This document shows, piece after piece, positions 1 through 8,940 of a stretch of DNA of 64,000 nucleotides. Source of the DNA: an uncultured bacterium (GTDB lineage Bacteria > Cyanobacteriota > Vampirovibrionia > Gastranaerophilales > Gastranaerophilaceae); NCBI GenBank assembly GCA_950022695.1, contig CATLLN010000003.1, positions 102,972 through 166,971 on the forward strand, written 5' to 3'. How positions within the stretch are numbered: position 1 is the first letter of the stretch; the number at the start of each line of letters is the position of its first letter. The translations under genes were made by a program, and so were the position numbers. Under the pieces are notes generated by a model. It saw only the letters and a list, made by a program, of their open reading frames with translations, was not told the origin of the DNA and ran no database searches.

Positions 1-942
1 AAAAACCGCTGTCGACCTTATAACAAAATGGAATTTACAAAAAATAAAGTTATTAAAACAGGCTTAACAGAAGAAGGACAAAAACTTATTGACAGGGAAA
101 TCGTTTGGTACAAAAAAATGACAGACTACGGTTTTAATTCAATACCAAAAATCCACTCTTTAAATCCTTTAACTATGGAAAAAATTGAAGGAACAAATAT
201 TTTTAACGCAAATTTGTCAATAGAAGATAAGAAAAAAGTAATAGATAATCTTATTGATTCTGTTAATAAAATGCATTCTTTTGAAACAAAAAACAGTAAC
301 AGATTAGATATAGAGCAAGAATACTATACAAAAACAATAAAACGAATCCGAAGTATCGCACCATCAATACCATTTGCAAATAATGAATATATTACAATCA
401 ATGGTAAAAAATGCAGAAATATTTTAACTGACACTTATGCATTAAAAAAAATCGTAGAAGAAAATCTGATGGATACGATTTATTGTCCTATTCACGGAGA
501 CTGTACACTTACCAATACAATGCTCGATAAAGAAAATAATATTTATTTTATAGATGCAAGAGGATATTTCGGTTCAGAAAAAGTCCTCGGAGATATCAGA
601 TACGATTGGGCTAAACTTTACTATTCTATTGCAGGTAATTTTGATCAGTTCAATATTAAAAACTTCAAATTAAAAATTTCCGAATACGATGTTAAATATG
701 AAATAAATTCCGGCGGATGGGATGAATTAACAGATTACTTCCTTGCAAAAATTCCTGAAGTAAAACTTGACCAGTTAAAACTAATACACGCAATAATTTG
801 GATATCTCTTGCAAGTCACTGCTGGGAAGATTATGACTCTATGTGTCTTGCTTTCTATAACGGAATTTATCTGCTTTATGAATGCATAGAAGGAGAAAAA
901 AATGCTTTTAAAAGAGAATATTTTGAAACTATCAACGCTTAA
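1..942 (+). CDS. Phosphotransferase (aminoglycoside/choline kinase-like), 5' end outside window
   Basis: Kinase-like phosphotransferase that probably phosphorylates a sugar or alcohol for a surface glycan. Counting from the ATG at 28, the catalytic HGD is at residues 156-158, followed by Asn163, and the metal-binding Asp is at 176 in FIDARG; this is the Brenner motif layout of the APH/choline kinase family. The reading frame stays open to base 1 and the ATG at 28 has no Shine-Dalgarno sequence. The true start may therefore lie upstream, possibly as the C-terminal half of a nucleotidyltransferase-kinase fusion. It overlaps the next gene by 41 bases and heads the sugar operon running to 3989. 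The substrate cannot be told from sequence. Family is confident, 5' limit is not. Confidence 0.75.
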   Translation, partial: KNRCRPYNKMEFTKNKVIKTGLTEEGQKLIDREIVWYKKMTDYGFNSIPKIHSLNPLTMEKIEGTNIFNANLSIEDKKKVIDNLIDSVNKMHSFETKNSNRLDIEQEYYTKTIKRIRSIAPSIPFANNEYITINGKKCRNILTDTYALKKIVEENLMDTIYCPIHGDCTLTNTMLDKENNIYFIDARGYFGSEKVLGDIRYDWAKLYYSIAGNFDQFNIKNFKLKISEYDVKYEINSGGWDELTDYFLAKIPEVKLDQLKLIHAIIWISLASHCWEDYDSMCLAFYNGIYLLYECIEGEKNAFKREYFETINA

Positions 943-1288
943 TAAAACCTGGATTTTTGATTTTGACGGGACTTTAGTTGTTCATAACGGCTATAAAACC
1001 GGCGAAGATAAATTTCTTGACGGTGCAAAAGAATTTCTTCAATCAATTCCTAAAGACGACTTTATAATTATAATGACAGCAAGAGAAGCTGCAGCAAAAG
1101 AAAAAACAGAGAAGTTTCTAAAAGAAAATAATATCAGATACGACAGAATTCTTTTCGAAATGCCGATGGGAGAAAGAATTTTAATCAATGATAACAAACC
1201 GTCCGGACTTAAATGTGCATATGCCTTATGCCCAAACCGTAACGAAGGTTTTAACAATATAAATATTGAATTAGATGAAAATTTATAG
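902..1288 (+). CDS. HAD-superfamily phosphatase (small, capless)
   Basis: Short 128-residue HAD hydrolase, probably a sugar-phosphate phosphatase. Motif I is DFDGT at residues 20-24 with nucleophile and acid Asp20 and Asp22. Motif II Thr59 lies in IIIMTARE. The motif IV acidic residue is Asp97 in LINDNKP. There is no room for a C1 or C2 cap, as in KdsC/HisB-type enzymes that act on phosphosugars. The SD GGAG sits about 6 bases before the ATG, inside the end of the upstream kinase-like gene, which indicates translational coupling. The next gene starts 8 bases after the stop. The exact substrate is unknown; the setting suggests a step in making an activated or phosphorylated sugar. Confidence 0.8.
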   Translation: MLLKENILKLSTLNKTWIFDFDGTLVVHNGYKTGEDKFLDGAKEFLQSIPKDDFIIIMTAREAAAKEKTEKFLKENNIRYDRILFEMPMGERILINDNKPSGLKCAYALCPNRNEGFNNINIELDENL

Positions 1289-1296
1289 GAGTAAAT

Positions 1297-2208
1297 ATGT
1301 TAATACTTGAACCCGTATCACATGAAACAATCTGGGGTGGAGAAAAATTAATTCCTTTCGCTCCTGAAAAACATTCAAAACTCGGTCACCTGTATTCTCT
1401 TGTTTCTAACGAAGAATTTGAAAGCCGTATATTAAACGGAGAATATAAAGGAAAGACTTTTAAAGAATATTTTGACAACAACAAATCTAAATTCGGCATG
1501 GATAAATTCAAACAATTTCCATTCGTAATAGCACTTGTTGACCCAAAAGATGATTTAAGTATTCAAGTACATCCTGATGATAAATGTGCACTGGATATTG
1601 AAAACAGAGAGTTCGGAAAAAATGAATCCTGGTATTTCATTGAACCGCCGACAAATAGATGGCTGTACAACGGTTGTAAAGTAAATTCAACAGCAGAAAT
1701 TGAAGAAAAAATTAAAGAAAAACGAATAGAAGAAGATGTTATAGACCATCTGCAAGTTGAAAAAGGTGATTATGTTTTTGTAGAACAAGGCACAATGCAT
1801 GCAGCAACCCACGGGGCACTATTCTATGAAATTGAAGAAAACTGTAATCTTACATACAGATTTTATGATTTTGACCGAAAAGATAAAAACGGCAATTCAA
1901 GAGAACTGCATATTGAAAAAGCATTAAAAGCAATAAATCCAAAATTAAAATCAAAAGTTCGCAAATACAATAATGAAGAAATAAAAGAAAGACTTTATTC
2001 TACAAAATTGTTTGAAAATAAAACTACATATAAAAATAATTCAAAAACACTTGAATGCGTAACCATACTTATGGGCGAAAGTCTGCTTGAAGGTTTATCT
2101 GTAAAAACAGGTACAACTATTATACTTGAACCGGAAGAAGAAACTAATTTCAATAATAGAGTGACATTTATTACAGCAAGACCAATTACAGGAGAAAATA
2201 ACGAATGA
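1297..2208 (+). CDS. manA: Mannose-6-phosphate isomerase, class I (ManA-like)
   Basis: Cupin-type zinc isomerase of the short Firmicute-like type I phosphomannose isomerase family (303 residues), interconverting fructose-6-phosphate and mannose-6-phosphate. Putative zinc ligands are visible: QVHPDD (Gln90, His92), Glu110 in KNESW and His168 in GTMHAA. A second cupin half follows from about residue 220. SD GGAG precedes the ATG. The gene ends in an ATGA overlap with the epimerase gene, so the two are translationally coupled. In this operon it may feed GDP-mannose or a derived sugar into surface glycan, or isomerise a related phosphosugar. Family assignment is firm; substrate specificity is inferred. 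Confidence 0.85.
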   Translation: MLILEPVSHETIWGGEKLIPFAPEKHSKLGHLYSLVSNEEFESRILNGEYKGKTFKEYFDNNKSKFGMDKFKQFPFVIALVDPKDDLSIQVHPDDKCALDIENREFGKNESWYFIEPPTNRWLYNGCKVNSTAEIEEKIKEKRIEEDVIDHLQVEKGDYVFVEQGTMHAATHGALFYEIEENCNLTYRFYDFDRKDKNGNSRELHIEKALKAINPKLKSKVRKYNNEEIKERLYSTKLFENKTTYKNNSKTLECVTILMGESLLEGLSVKTGTTIILEPEEETNFNNRVTFITARPITGENNE

Positions 2209-2867
2209 ATATAGAATTATCTGCATCAATGATGTGTGCAAATTATGCAAACTTAGAAAAAGAAGTAACAGAGCTTGAAAATGCCGGAATTGATTCTTTT
2301 CATATAGATATTATGGACGGAAGTTTTGTTGATAATTTCGGCATGGGATATCAAGATATGGCATTTATTAAACAACTTACAAACAAAACCGTCGATGCTC
2401 ATCTTATGGTAAGAAAACCTTACAATTATCTTGATATCCTTTTCAGGCTTGGAATTGATATTATTTATATCCACCCTGAAGTTGATCCGGATCCTGCAAC
2501 AACTATAGAAAAAATACATAATGCAGGAGCAATAGCCGGTATTGCAATCAACCCGGGCACATCACTTTCCAGCATAGAAGAGTTATTAAATACAGTAGAC
2601 AGAGTACTGGTTTTAGGAGTCAACCCTGGCCATGCGGGTAGGAAATATCTTCCCTATGTGGACGATAAAATTCAAAGATTATTAATGCTAAAAAACAGAT
2701 ATAATTTTGAAATTTTTCTAGATGGAGCTGTAACCAAAGAAAGAATTCAATTTTGGAATCCACGCGGAGTTAAAGGATTCATCCTTGGGACAGCAACTCT
2801 GTTTAGAAAAGATACAACATTCAAAGACGCGATAAAATCAATCAATTATGTATATGAGGGTGTTTAG
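2205..2867 (+). CDS. Ribulose-phosphate 3-epimerase family protein
   Basis: TIM-barrel epimerase of the Rpe/AlsE family, 220 residues. Metal and catalytic residues are present: HxDxMDG with His33 and Asp35, His66 in DAHLMV, and Asp173 in FLDGAV; the NPGTS loop is also there. Two signatures differ from housekeeping Rpe: the usual VDGGVN is LDGAVT and SVNPGFGGQ is GVNPGHAGR. It could therefore be a specialised paralogue acting on a different ketose phosphate. The start overlaps the manA stop as ATGA. The next gene begins directly after its TAG. Its place in a sugar operon argues for a role in surface-sugar synthesis rather than the pentose phosphate pathway. Confidence 0.75.
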   Translation: MNIELSASMMCANYANLEKEVTELENAGIDSFHIDIMDGSFVDNFGMGYQDMAFIKQLTNKTVDAHLMVRKPYNYLDILFRLGIDIIYIHPEVDPDPATTIEKIHNAGAIAGIAINPGTSLSSIEELLNTVDRVLVLGVNPGHAGRKYLPYVDDKIQRLLMLKNRYNFEIFLDGAVTKERIQFWNPRGVKGFILGTATLFRKDTTFKDAIKSINYVYEGV

Positions 2868-3989
2868 GTGGAAAACTATCAAATACTTTTACTTGCAAAT
2901 AAAATTATCAAAAAAACAATAGCTGCACTAATTCCATATAGACCGGCAAGATCATGGGTAAAACATTTTCTTGATGATATTTTTATCCCGCCAGCTATAG
3001 AAAACTTCAAACAAATAATTGAAGAAGAATATCAAGATTATTGGATTTTTGTACCATTTTGGCCTTGGGGCGATTTTATGATGGCATGTGCAATGCTTGA
3101 ACAATTCAAAAGAGAAAAAGGCGGAAATATTTTAATTTTTTACGCAAACAAAAGTCAGCTTGAATTTATTAAAGCATTTGATTTTGCAGATGAAATTCTG
3201 CCAATTCCTTTAGATATTTACTACAGTCTTTGCACAACAGACAGACCATACTGCAAACACAATAAAGCCGGTCTTAAAAAAGGTCATATTTATGAATTAT
3301 CACACCACGTATTTAAAGAAGCTGAAAACGACAAATCAAGAAACTTCTATGAAGTATACATAAAAATGCTTCAACTTGCAGTACCACAATTTTCAAAGCT
3401 AAATTTAACCAGAAAAATGAAAAGTAAAGTTGAAGATATTTTTGATGAAGTTTCAGAAGGCAAAGAAGTAATAATGATTACACCTCATGCTCATTCATAT
3501 GATGAGAGAGAAATAAGTTATCAATTCTGGATTACAATAGCAAAACAGCTCGAACAAGAAGGTTATAAAGTAGTTTTTAACAGTAAAAGTCCTGATTATG
3601 AAGATTTTGAATCTGTATTTTTACCATTAATTGAGCAATGTTATTTTGCCACATTATGTTATTCCAATATAACACTGCGTTCCGGTTTTACTGACATAAT
3701 CACGATAATGGGTGCGCAAAATCAGGTTGTTATATATCCTGAATCAATGAGATTCATAACTATTACAGAAGATGAGCAGATTGAAGAAATTTCACGCTGT
3801 GCAAATTTAAATCCTAATAAAACATTTGAAGAAAATATGTTTGATTTTACATCAATAAATAACATGTTTAATAAGAATTTTACAGAGATAATTGTCGAAA
3901 ATAAACAATATATAAGCCGTGTTATGAATAACTTTCGCATGAACTACAATGAATTGCGAAAAAAGTACGCAGGAATTTATTATAAATAA
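2868..3989 (+). CDS. Glycosyltransferase family 9 (heptosyltransferase)-like protein
   Basis: GT-B fold protein of 373 residues with the general layout of ADP-heptose:LPS heptosyltransferases. There is an N-terminal domain with a WGDFMMA segment (compare GD..xA..), then a C-terminal domain with ITPHAHSYDER and a donor-site region near TLRSGFTDIITIMG. Resemblance is at fold level, so donor and acceptor are unknown. It begins with GTG immediately after the epimerase stop, with the SD inside the upstream gene (GAGGGTG). It is the last gene of the operon and is followed by a rho-independent terminator. It probably transfers the sugar made by the preceding enzymes onto a cell-surface glycan. Confidence 0.6.
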   Translation: MENYQILLLANKIIKKTIAALIPYRPARSWVKHFLDDIFIPPAIENFKQIIEEEYQDYWIFVPFWPWGDFMMACAMLEQFKREKGGNILIFYANKSQLEFIKAFDFADEILPIPLDIYYSLCTTDRPYCKHNKAGLKKGHIYELSHHVFKEAENDKSRNFYEVYIKMLQLAVPQFSKLNLTRKMKSKVEDIFDEVSEGKEVIMITPHAHSYDEREISYQFWITIAKQLEQEGYKVVFNSKSPDYEDFESVFLPLIEQCYFATLCYSNITLRSGFTDIITIMGAQNQVVIYPESMRFITITEDEQIEEISRCANLNPNKTFEENMFDFTSINNMFNKNFTEIIVENKQYISRVMNNFRMNYNELRKKYAGIYYK

Positions 3990-3999
3990 ACTAAGTGAG

Positions 4000-4024
4000 A
4001 TTCCGGCCTATGAGCCGGAATTTT
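4000..4024 (+). terminator. Terminator of the sugar operon
   Basis: Perfect 8-bp stem ATTCCGGC / GCCGGAAT with a 6-base loop followed by TTTTC, 10 bases after the stop of the GT9-like gene. Confidence 0.8.
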
Positions 4025-4093
4025 CATATATAATATAACTCTCCTGAATATAAGCAGGCGTAAAGCGACGAGGTGAACTAGAAAGATAGCCAT

Positions 4094-4124
4094 AAAAAAA
4101 GACCCACTTACATGAGTCTTTTTA
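4094..4124 (-). terminator. Terminator of tRNA-Leu
   Basis: Read on the minus strand: stem AGACTCA / TGGGTCT (one G-T pair) with a short loop and a run of seven T, just downstream of the tRNA 3' end. Confidence 0.75.
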
Positions 4125-4128
4125 AATA

Positions 4129-4215
4129 TGCTCCAGGCCAGACTTGAACTGGCACTGGGTTATACGCCCAATTGGATTTTAAGTCCAACGCGTCTACCGA
4201 TTCCGCCACTGGAGC
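4129..4215 (-). tRNA. tRNA-Leu (anticodon TAA)
   Basis: 87-nt tRNA with a long variable arm, typical of leucine. Acceptor GCTCCAG pairs with CTGGAGC plus discriminator A. D-loop GGCGGAATCGGTAGACGC is present. The anticodon loop reads CTTAAAA with anticodon TAA, and the T-loop is TTCAAGT. CCA is not encoded. It is transcribed alone, between a consensus promoter and a terminator. Confidence 0.95.
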
Positions 4216-4235
4216 AAGTGTTCGGCTACCTTTTT

Positions 4236-4264
4236 ATATTATAACAAACATTTCTTATTGTCAA
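4236..4264 (-). promoter_or_regulatory. Promoter of tRNA-Leu
   Basis: On the minus strand TTGACA (4264-4259) is followed by overlapping -10 candidates TAATAT (17-base spacer) or TATAAT (15-base spacer), about 20 bases before the tRNA. The -35 box overlaps the patatin stop codon. Confidence 0.7.
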
Positions 4265-5472
4265 ACAGAAAATTTATTAATATACTTCTCTATTTCAATA
4301 ACTCTTAATTCCACATCAGAAGTTATTGCATTAAGTGAAGTCTCTATATTTTCACTGTTTGAACAAGAAGCTCGTCCTAATAACCCTGATTTTACATTAT
4401 TATATACAAGCTTTTGAAACAGATATATCACATCAAATAAATCCGAATCAATAACATCTTTTACGGTTGAAAGATAAATAAAAAGCTCTGCTACTGAAGT
4501 TTTTACAGCAAAAAACTTTTTCCTTATCATAAATCTTTGAATTTGTTTTAATTTATCTCGAATTTTAGAATATATCTTAAAAATTTCATTTTTTTTAGGC
4601 AAAATTTTTTCTTTAAAATAGGATAAAGTTTGTTTATAACCATCATCAATAATTGCTTGTCGTTTTTCTCCGGGATAGTTAAAATCGACAACAACAACAT
4701 TACCTGTATCAATTATAAGATAATCATATCTGTCACGCTGACCATAAAGCTTACTAATAAATGAAGTTTCTGAGGATGTCATACATGTGTACATGCCATT
4801 AACATATTCAATAGGACTTTGATCTGAACCTGAAAAAGATCCTTCCAAACGAACTTCAAGAATTCTATCCGGAGAATTATGAATATTTTTAGAAAGCGAC
4901 CACATAGGTTTTCCCTTCATTAAATCTCCATCAACAAGCAAATCGTCTTCTAAAGTCACTGCACGCATCAATCCCGGCATGCAGCAAGAAATTCTAACAG
5001 CCATTGCAACTTCAAAATCGGGAGTTTCGAAATTAGAAAATTCTTTACACGAAAAATCCTTCATATTTGTTGTTATAATTATTAAATCCTTATTCAAATC
5101 TTTAAAAGTAACAGGATTACACTGTCCCTTCTGATAGTTTTTTCCGTAATATTTTCTTTCAATAAGTTCTCTAAGCCATTCCAAGAAAATTTCACCTTTA
5201 CTTAAAGCGAATTTTTGATTAAATCCTAGTGAAATATCTCTAAAAAGCTCAAAATTCACTGATAAGAACACTTCTGATAATTCTTGCGGAGTATAGCCAA
5301 CCGCATATAAAGAAGCTACCATAGCACCGACAGATGAGCCCGCAAGTGTTGTTAATTCTATACCTAAATCATTTAATGCATTCAAAACCCCAGCATGCGC
5401 CGCACCTCGTATTGCTCCACCGCCAAATAAACATGTGTATTTAAAATTGCTGTGCTCTCTCATAAAAACCAT
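4261..5472 (-). CDS. Patatin-like phospholipase
   Basis: Predicted lipid acyl hydrolase, 403 residues. The patatin domain fills residues 12-190 with oxyanion GGGAIRG (17-23), nucleophile Ser47 in GSSVG, and catalytic Asp181 in DGD of a Ser-Asp dyad. The C-terminal half (about 290-400) is helical and shows no recognised domain. There is no signal peptide, so action at the inner membrane or on cytosolic lipids is likely. In-frame ATGs at the first and fourth codon both lack a good SD. It stands as a single gene between the HEAT-like operon terminator and the tRNA-Leu promoter. The physiological substrate is unknown. Confidence 0.85.
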   Translation of the reverse strand: MVFMREHSNFKYTCLFGGGAIRGAAHAGVLNALNDLGIELTTLAGSSVGAMVASLYAVGYTPQELSEVFLSVNFELFRDISLGFNQKFALSKGEIFLEWLRELIERKYYGKNYQKGQCNPVTFKDLNKDLIIITTNMKDFSCKEFSNFETPDFEVAMAVRISCCMPGLMRAVTLEDDLLVDGDLMKGKPMWSLSKNIHNSPDRILEVRLEGSFSGSDQSPIEYVNGMYTCMTSSETSFISKLYGQRDRYDYLIIDTGNVVVVDFNYPGEKRQAIIDDGYKQTLSYFKEKILPKKNEIFKIYSKIRDKLKQIQRFMIRKKFFAVKTSVAELFIYLSTVKDVIDSDLFDVIYLFQKLVYNNVKSGLLGRASCSNSENIETSLNAITSDVELRVIEIEKYINKFSV

Positions 5473-5480
5473 TCTATCAG

Positions 5481-5519
5481 AAAAAAAGAAGGATTGATAT
5501 TACCTTAATCAACCCTTCC
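5481..5519 (-). terminator. Terminator of the pgi-trxB operon
   Basis: Minus-strand hairpin of about 11 bp with one mismatch (GAAGGGTTGAT / ATCAATCCTTC), then TTTTTTT. It lies just downstream of the small HEAT-like gene. Confidence 0.75.
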
Positions 5520-5541
5520 TTTTGCTTTAAAATTATAAAAC

Positions 5542-5823
5542 CTATGCTGCTAAACCTTTAATTTCTCTAATAAGGTATTGAGCAACCCATTCAAAATCTT
5601 TATTATCTTGAGCTGCTTGTTTCAAGTATTTAACAGAAACATCGCCAAGGCGGATAAGAGTCATTGCAACAACACCTCTTTTTACACCTCTTACGACTTG
5701 TAATTGGTCAACTAATTGAGGTACAACAGAATCACCAATACTAACAAGTTCATTTTCTAATTTATTTTTTGTATTATTATCAGCATTTTCAAGTTCTGAA
5801 AGAATTTCATTTAATGATTGCAT
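5542..5823 (-). CDS. Small HEAT-repeat-like protein
   Basis: Helical protein of 93 residues when started at the ATG at 5823, which has SD GGAG nine bases upstream. The frame could extend to 5922 but that longer start has no ribosome binding site. The sequence has paired helices of HEAT type (VVPQLVDQL, VAMTLIRLGD), resembling the short HEAT-like proteins of cyanobacterial relatives. It has no catalytic motif. As last gene after trxB it may be co-expressed with the redox and sugar genes. Function unknown; a protein-protein adaptor is the most one can infer. Confidence 0.65.
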   Translation of the reverse strand: MQSLNEILSELENADNNTKNKLENELVSIGDSVVPQLVDQLQVVRGVKRGVVAMTLIRLGDVSVKYLKQAAQDNKDFEWVAQYLIREIKGLAA

Positions 5824-5942
5824 ATTTCTTATCTCCATATAAATCTTATTTACATTATTATTATAATTTAAAAAATATGCAAAATTAGATTTCCTTACAT
5901 AATCTTTATATCCTGAATACAATATTAATATCTTCTTTACAT

Positions 5943-6881
5943 CTAGACAGTTACTTCTTTTAATGCTTCGACATATTTAACTGCGTAAACGGCACCAACT
6001 GCGCCATCTGAAGCTGCTGTAACTACCTGGCGTAATGGAGTAACTCTTACATCTCCAACTGCAAAAACACCGTCAATTGATGTTTTCATAGTTTCATCTG
6101 TTAAGATAAAACCTCGTGAATCCTGTGCAACTTGTCCGCTAAATCCTTCTACATTTGGAGTTATACCAATATATGGAAAAATTCCGTTAACCGAAAGTTC
6201 AGATTTTTCATTTGATTTAACATTTTCCAAAACAATAGTATTTACCAAATCTGAGCCTTTAATTTCTTTAACAACAGAATCCCATACAAATTCTAATTTT
6301 TCACACTTAGATGCGCGTTCTTGAACAATTTTATCTGCACGAAGTTCATTTCTTCTATGTATTAAATAAACTTTAGAAGCAAATTTTGTTAAATACATAG
6401 CTTCTTCAACTGCTGAATTACCGCCACCGACAACTGCTACAACTTTATCTTTATAAAAAGCGCCGTCACATACCGCGCAATAGCTTACCCCGCGCCCGAC
6501 AAATTCTGCTTCTCCCGGCACTCCAAGCTTCATTGGCTTTGCGCCTGTAGCAATTATCACAGTTTTTGCATTAAATTGAAATTCTTTTGTTTTAATAACT
6601 TTTGGACTTGATACTAAATCAATTGATTCTATTTCTTGCATTGAAAACTTCTCTATTCCAAATTTATCAGCATGCTCTTCAAACTTTTCCATAAGTTCAA
6701 ATCCACCGATACAAGAAAAACCGGGATAATTTTCCAACTCAAGATAATTTGAAGGCTGACCTCCAAGCATACTTATATCTACAATAGCTGTTGAAACTGC
6801 TCCACGTGCGGCATACATTCCTGCTGCAAACCCCGCAGGGCCGCCGCCTAAAATTACGGTATCAAATTCCTTTATCTGCAT
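5943..6881 (-). CDS. trxB: Thioredoxin reductase
   Basis: FAD/NADPH disulfide reductase that reduces thioredoxin, 312 residues, the normal size for low-molecular-weight TrxB. FAD motif GGGPAGFAA is at 12-20, the redox-active CAVC at 135-138, NADPH motif VGGGNSA near 151, and the C-terminal FAD motif GVFAVGDVR near 270. It lies 6 bases after the upstream secreted-protein gene, in the pgi operon. The glutaredoxin at 14403 is the only other thiol-redox carrier in the window. Confidence 0.95.
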   Translation of the reverse strand: MQIKEFDTVILGGGPAGFAAGMYAARGAVSTAIVDISMLGGQPSNYLELENYPGFSCIGGFELMEKFEEHADKFGIEKFSMQEIESIDLVSSPKVIKTKEFQFNAKTVIIATGAKPMKLGVPGEAEFVGRGVSYCAVCDGAFYKDKVVAVVGGGNSAVEEAMYLTKFASKVYLIHRRNELRADKIVQERASKCEKLEFVWDSVVKEIKGSDLVNTIVLENVKSNEKSELSVNGIFPYIGITPNVEGFSGQVAQDSRGFILTDETMKTSIDGVFAVGDVRVTPLRQVVTAASDGAVGAVYAVKYVEALKEVTV

Positions 6882-6887
6882 TTATCC

Positions 6888-7388
6888 TCAATCTCCTATT
6901 ACACTATCACCTGCGATTTTATCGCCTTTTATAAAATATTTTGCGGTTTCTGTTTTTCTTACGCTTCCGTCAATATCTGATATAGTATCCATCTTTAACA
7001 GATTTTCGCCTGTAAAATTATCTCCTTTAATTGATAGTGTAACTTTATCAGTCAAAATTTTGTTATCATATTTACCGGTTTTTGTAAAAGTAACAGTATT
7101 CCCCTTAACCTCCTTAAGCATAATTTGTGCTGATGCCCCAGAAAAGGTATTTCTTAAATATATGACGTTATTTTCCTGCGATAAGTTCCATATATCAAGT
7201 CCTTTTTCTTTAAATGTTACAGGAGAATTAGTATCAATTCTTTTTGAAACTACGCGCCATGTTCCATAGAATGCAGGCGGAACTTCTTCCACATAACCTT
7301 TTAGTAAAACACTTTGAGCCGGGCTATGAATAAAACAGCAAAAACTAAGACACAGAAAAAAACATTTAAGAATATTTTTATAATACAT
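6888..7388 (-). CDS. Secreted hypothetical protein (lipocalin-like beta fold)
   Basis: 166 residues, beginning with a charged start, a hydrophobic core (residues 6-20, Cys-rich) and a likely signal peptidase site near residue 25. The mature part alternates short strands with GTWRV and many Thr/Lys residues, as in small lipocalin-like or copper-resistance NlpE-like beta barrels, but I recognise no family signature. It lies between pgi and trxB with only a few bases on each side, so it is co-transcribed. SD GAGGTG precedes the ATG by about 10 bases. Function unknown. Confidence 0.6.
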   Translation of the reverse strand: MYYKNILKCFFLCLSFCCFIHSPAQSVLLKGYVEEVPPAFYGTWRVVSKRIDTNSPVTFKEKGLDIWNLSQENNVIYLRNTFSGASAQIMLKEVKGNTVTFTKTGKYDNKILTDKVTLSIKGDNFTGENLLKMDTISDIDGSVRKTETAKYFIKGDKIAGDSVIGD

Positions 7389-7394
7389 TTATCT

Positions 7395-8795
7395 TTACAC
7401 CTCGGCTATAGATGCCATTTTTGTTTGAAGAGTTTTTGCAGAATCTTCATACCCTGCTCTACCCATTAACGCGTATGTATAATTTTTTGCTTGTTCTACA
7501 CCCGGTTGATTAAAAGCATTAATATTATACAGAGCACCTGCAATCGCTGTTTGAACTTCCAGCATATACAATAGCTGTCCGATATGATATCCGTCAACCT
7601 TTGGTAAAGTTATAGTTACTGTCGGACGTGCATAGTCTGATAATGAAACTTTTGTAGAATCTGCTTCTGCATTTAGTAATTGATTAATAGTTTTACCTCC
7701 GAGATAACCGATTCCCGTATAAGCAAATATATTTGGGATTTCAAGCGTTGTATCAAATTCTTCAACCCTGATAAAGTTAATAATTTTATCATTAGGTCCT
7801 TCATTATAAAGCTGAATTTGTGAATGCTGATCTGTTGCACCAAGTGCTTTTATAGGGGTTTGTCCGACATGAACATGATTTCCCTGCAAGTCTTCATTCT
7901 TACCCAAAGATTCTGCCCAAAGTTGCGCATACCAATCCGAAACATATTTTAAACGGCTTGAATATGGCATCATAACTGATAAGTTTTTACCTTTTTTTAC
8001 ATCCATCAGATATTGAATAAGAGCATTTTGAGCTGCAATATTTTCATAAACATCGGTATTTTTCAAAGCTAAATCCATATCTTTAATACCGTTAACGATT
8101 TCATCAATATCAATTCCGACAAGAGCAAAAGGTAAAAGCCCCACTGCTGAAAATACCGAAAATCTTCCGCCGACATCATCCGGAACTACAAAGGTTTTAT
8201 AACCTTCTTGTTCTGCAATCTGTCTTAAGACTCCTGTTTGCTTATCAGTTGTTGCAACAACATTTTTTCTGTATTCATCTTCACCAAGAGCTTTTTCAAG
8301 ACGATCTTTTAGAATCATAAACTGCGACATAGTTTCGGCTGTCGAACCGGATTTTGTAATCACATTTACCAATGTTTTCTTCAAATCCAATATATCTAAA
8401 AGCCCGTTCATATTATCAGGGTCAATATTATCTAAAAAGAATATTCTAGGAAAATTATTTCTTTGTTCAGGTGTCAAAAGATTCCAGTAAGGTTTTAACA
8501 GAGCCTCGGTTACAGCAATCCCACCCAACGCAGAACCGCCGATTCCAAGTACAAGGATGTTTTCAAAACGTCCTCTTACAAGTGAAGCATATTCTTTTAC
8601 ATACCACAAAGTTTCTTCGTTATACCCGAGATTCATCCATTGAAGCCACTGTCCCGGTTTATCTTTGTGTTTGTTTAAATCTGCAATAATCTCTGTAATC
8701 TTATCTTTATACTCACAAAATTCGTGTTCAAGATTTAACCCGTTTTCTTGTCCGATAACTTTCATATCTGCATTTTTGCAGTCAAACTTAATCAT
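7395..8795 (-). CDS. pgi: Glucose-6-phosphate isomerase
   Basis: Interconverts glucose-6-phosphate and fructose-6-phosphate in glycolysis and supplies sugar phosphates for glycan synthesis. It is 466 residues, of the compact form found in Bacillus-, Thermotoga- and cyanobacteria-like enzymes. Sugar-phosphate-binding SIS signatures are LVLGIGGSALGG and KSGSTAETMSQF. The C-terminal active-site region holds GATDQHSQIQ with the catalytic His. First gene of the pgi - secreted protein - trxB - HEAT-like operon. The leader upstream (8796-8857) adjoins a dispersed repeat copy. Confidence 0.93.
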   Translation of the reverse strand: MIKFDCKNADMKVIGQENGLNLEHEFCEYKDKITEIIADLNKHKDKPGQWLQWMNLGYNEETLWYVKEYASLVRGRFENILVLGIGGSALGGIAVTEALLKPYWNLLTPEQRNNFPRIFFLDNIDPDNMNGLLDILDLKKTLVNVITKSGSTAETMSQFMILKDRLEKALGEDEYRKNVVATTDKQTGVLRQIAEQEGYKTFVVPDDVGGRFSVFSAVGLLPFALVGIDIDEIVNGIKDMDLALKNTDVYENIAAQNALIQYLMDVKKGKNLSVMMPYSSRLKYVSDWYAQLWAESLGKNEDLQGNHVHVGQTPIKALGATDQHSQIQLYNEGPNDKIINFIRVEEFDTTLEIPNIFAYTGIGYLGGKTINQLLNAEADSTKVSLSDYARPTVTITLPKVDGYHIGQLLYMLEVQTAIAGALYNINAFNQPGVEQAKNYTYALMGRAGYEDSAKTLQTKMASIAEV

Positions 8796-8857
8796 TGAAT
8801 CCCAAATATCCCTTCTTATTATACCTGATTATATACTTATTCTATATAATCAAGTTC

Positions 8858-8940
8858 AAATTTCAAGTGGGGTAAATATTCTACAAATATTGTTTCCAAG
8901 TCATCACAGCAGTTGAGCTCTGCAGTGGGCCTCGGCCGAA
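8858..8940 (+). repeat. Dispersed intergenic repeat, copy A
   Basis: One of four related copies (see 17307, 37201 and 43635). Shared core TTTCCAAGTCAT, then AGTTGAGCTCTGCAG and CCTCGGCCG. It begins with a GGGGTAAAT block that is shared with the 17307 copy. It occupies most of the 240-base gap between pgi and the 700-residue protein gene. No coding potential that I trust. Confidence 0.75.

Noticed and set aside
28..942. Starting the first phosphotransferase at ATG 28
   Set aside because: No SD is present and the frame is open to base 1, so the 5' end was left outside the window.
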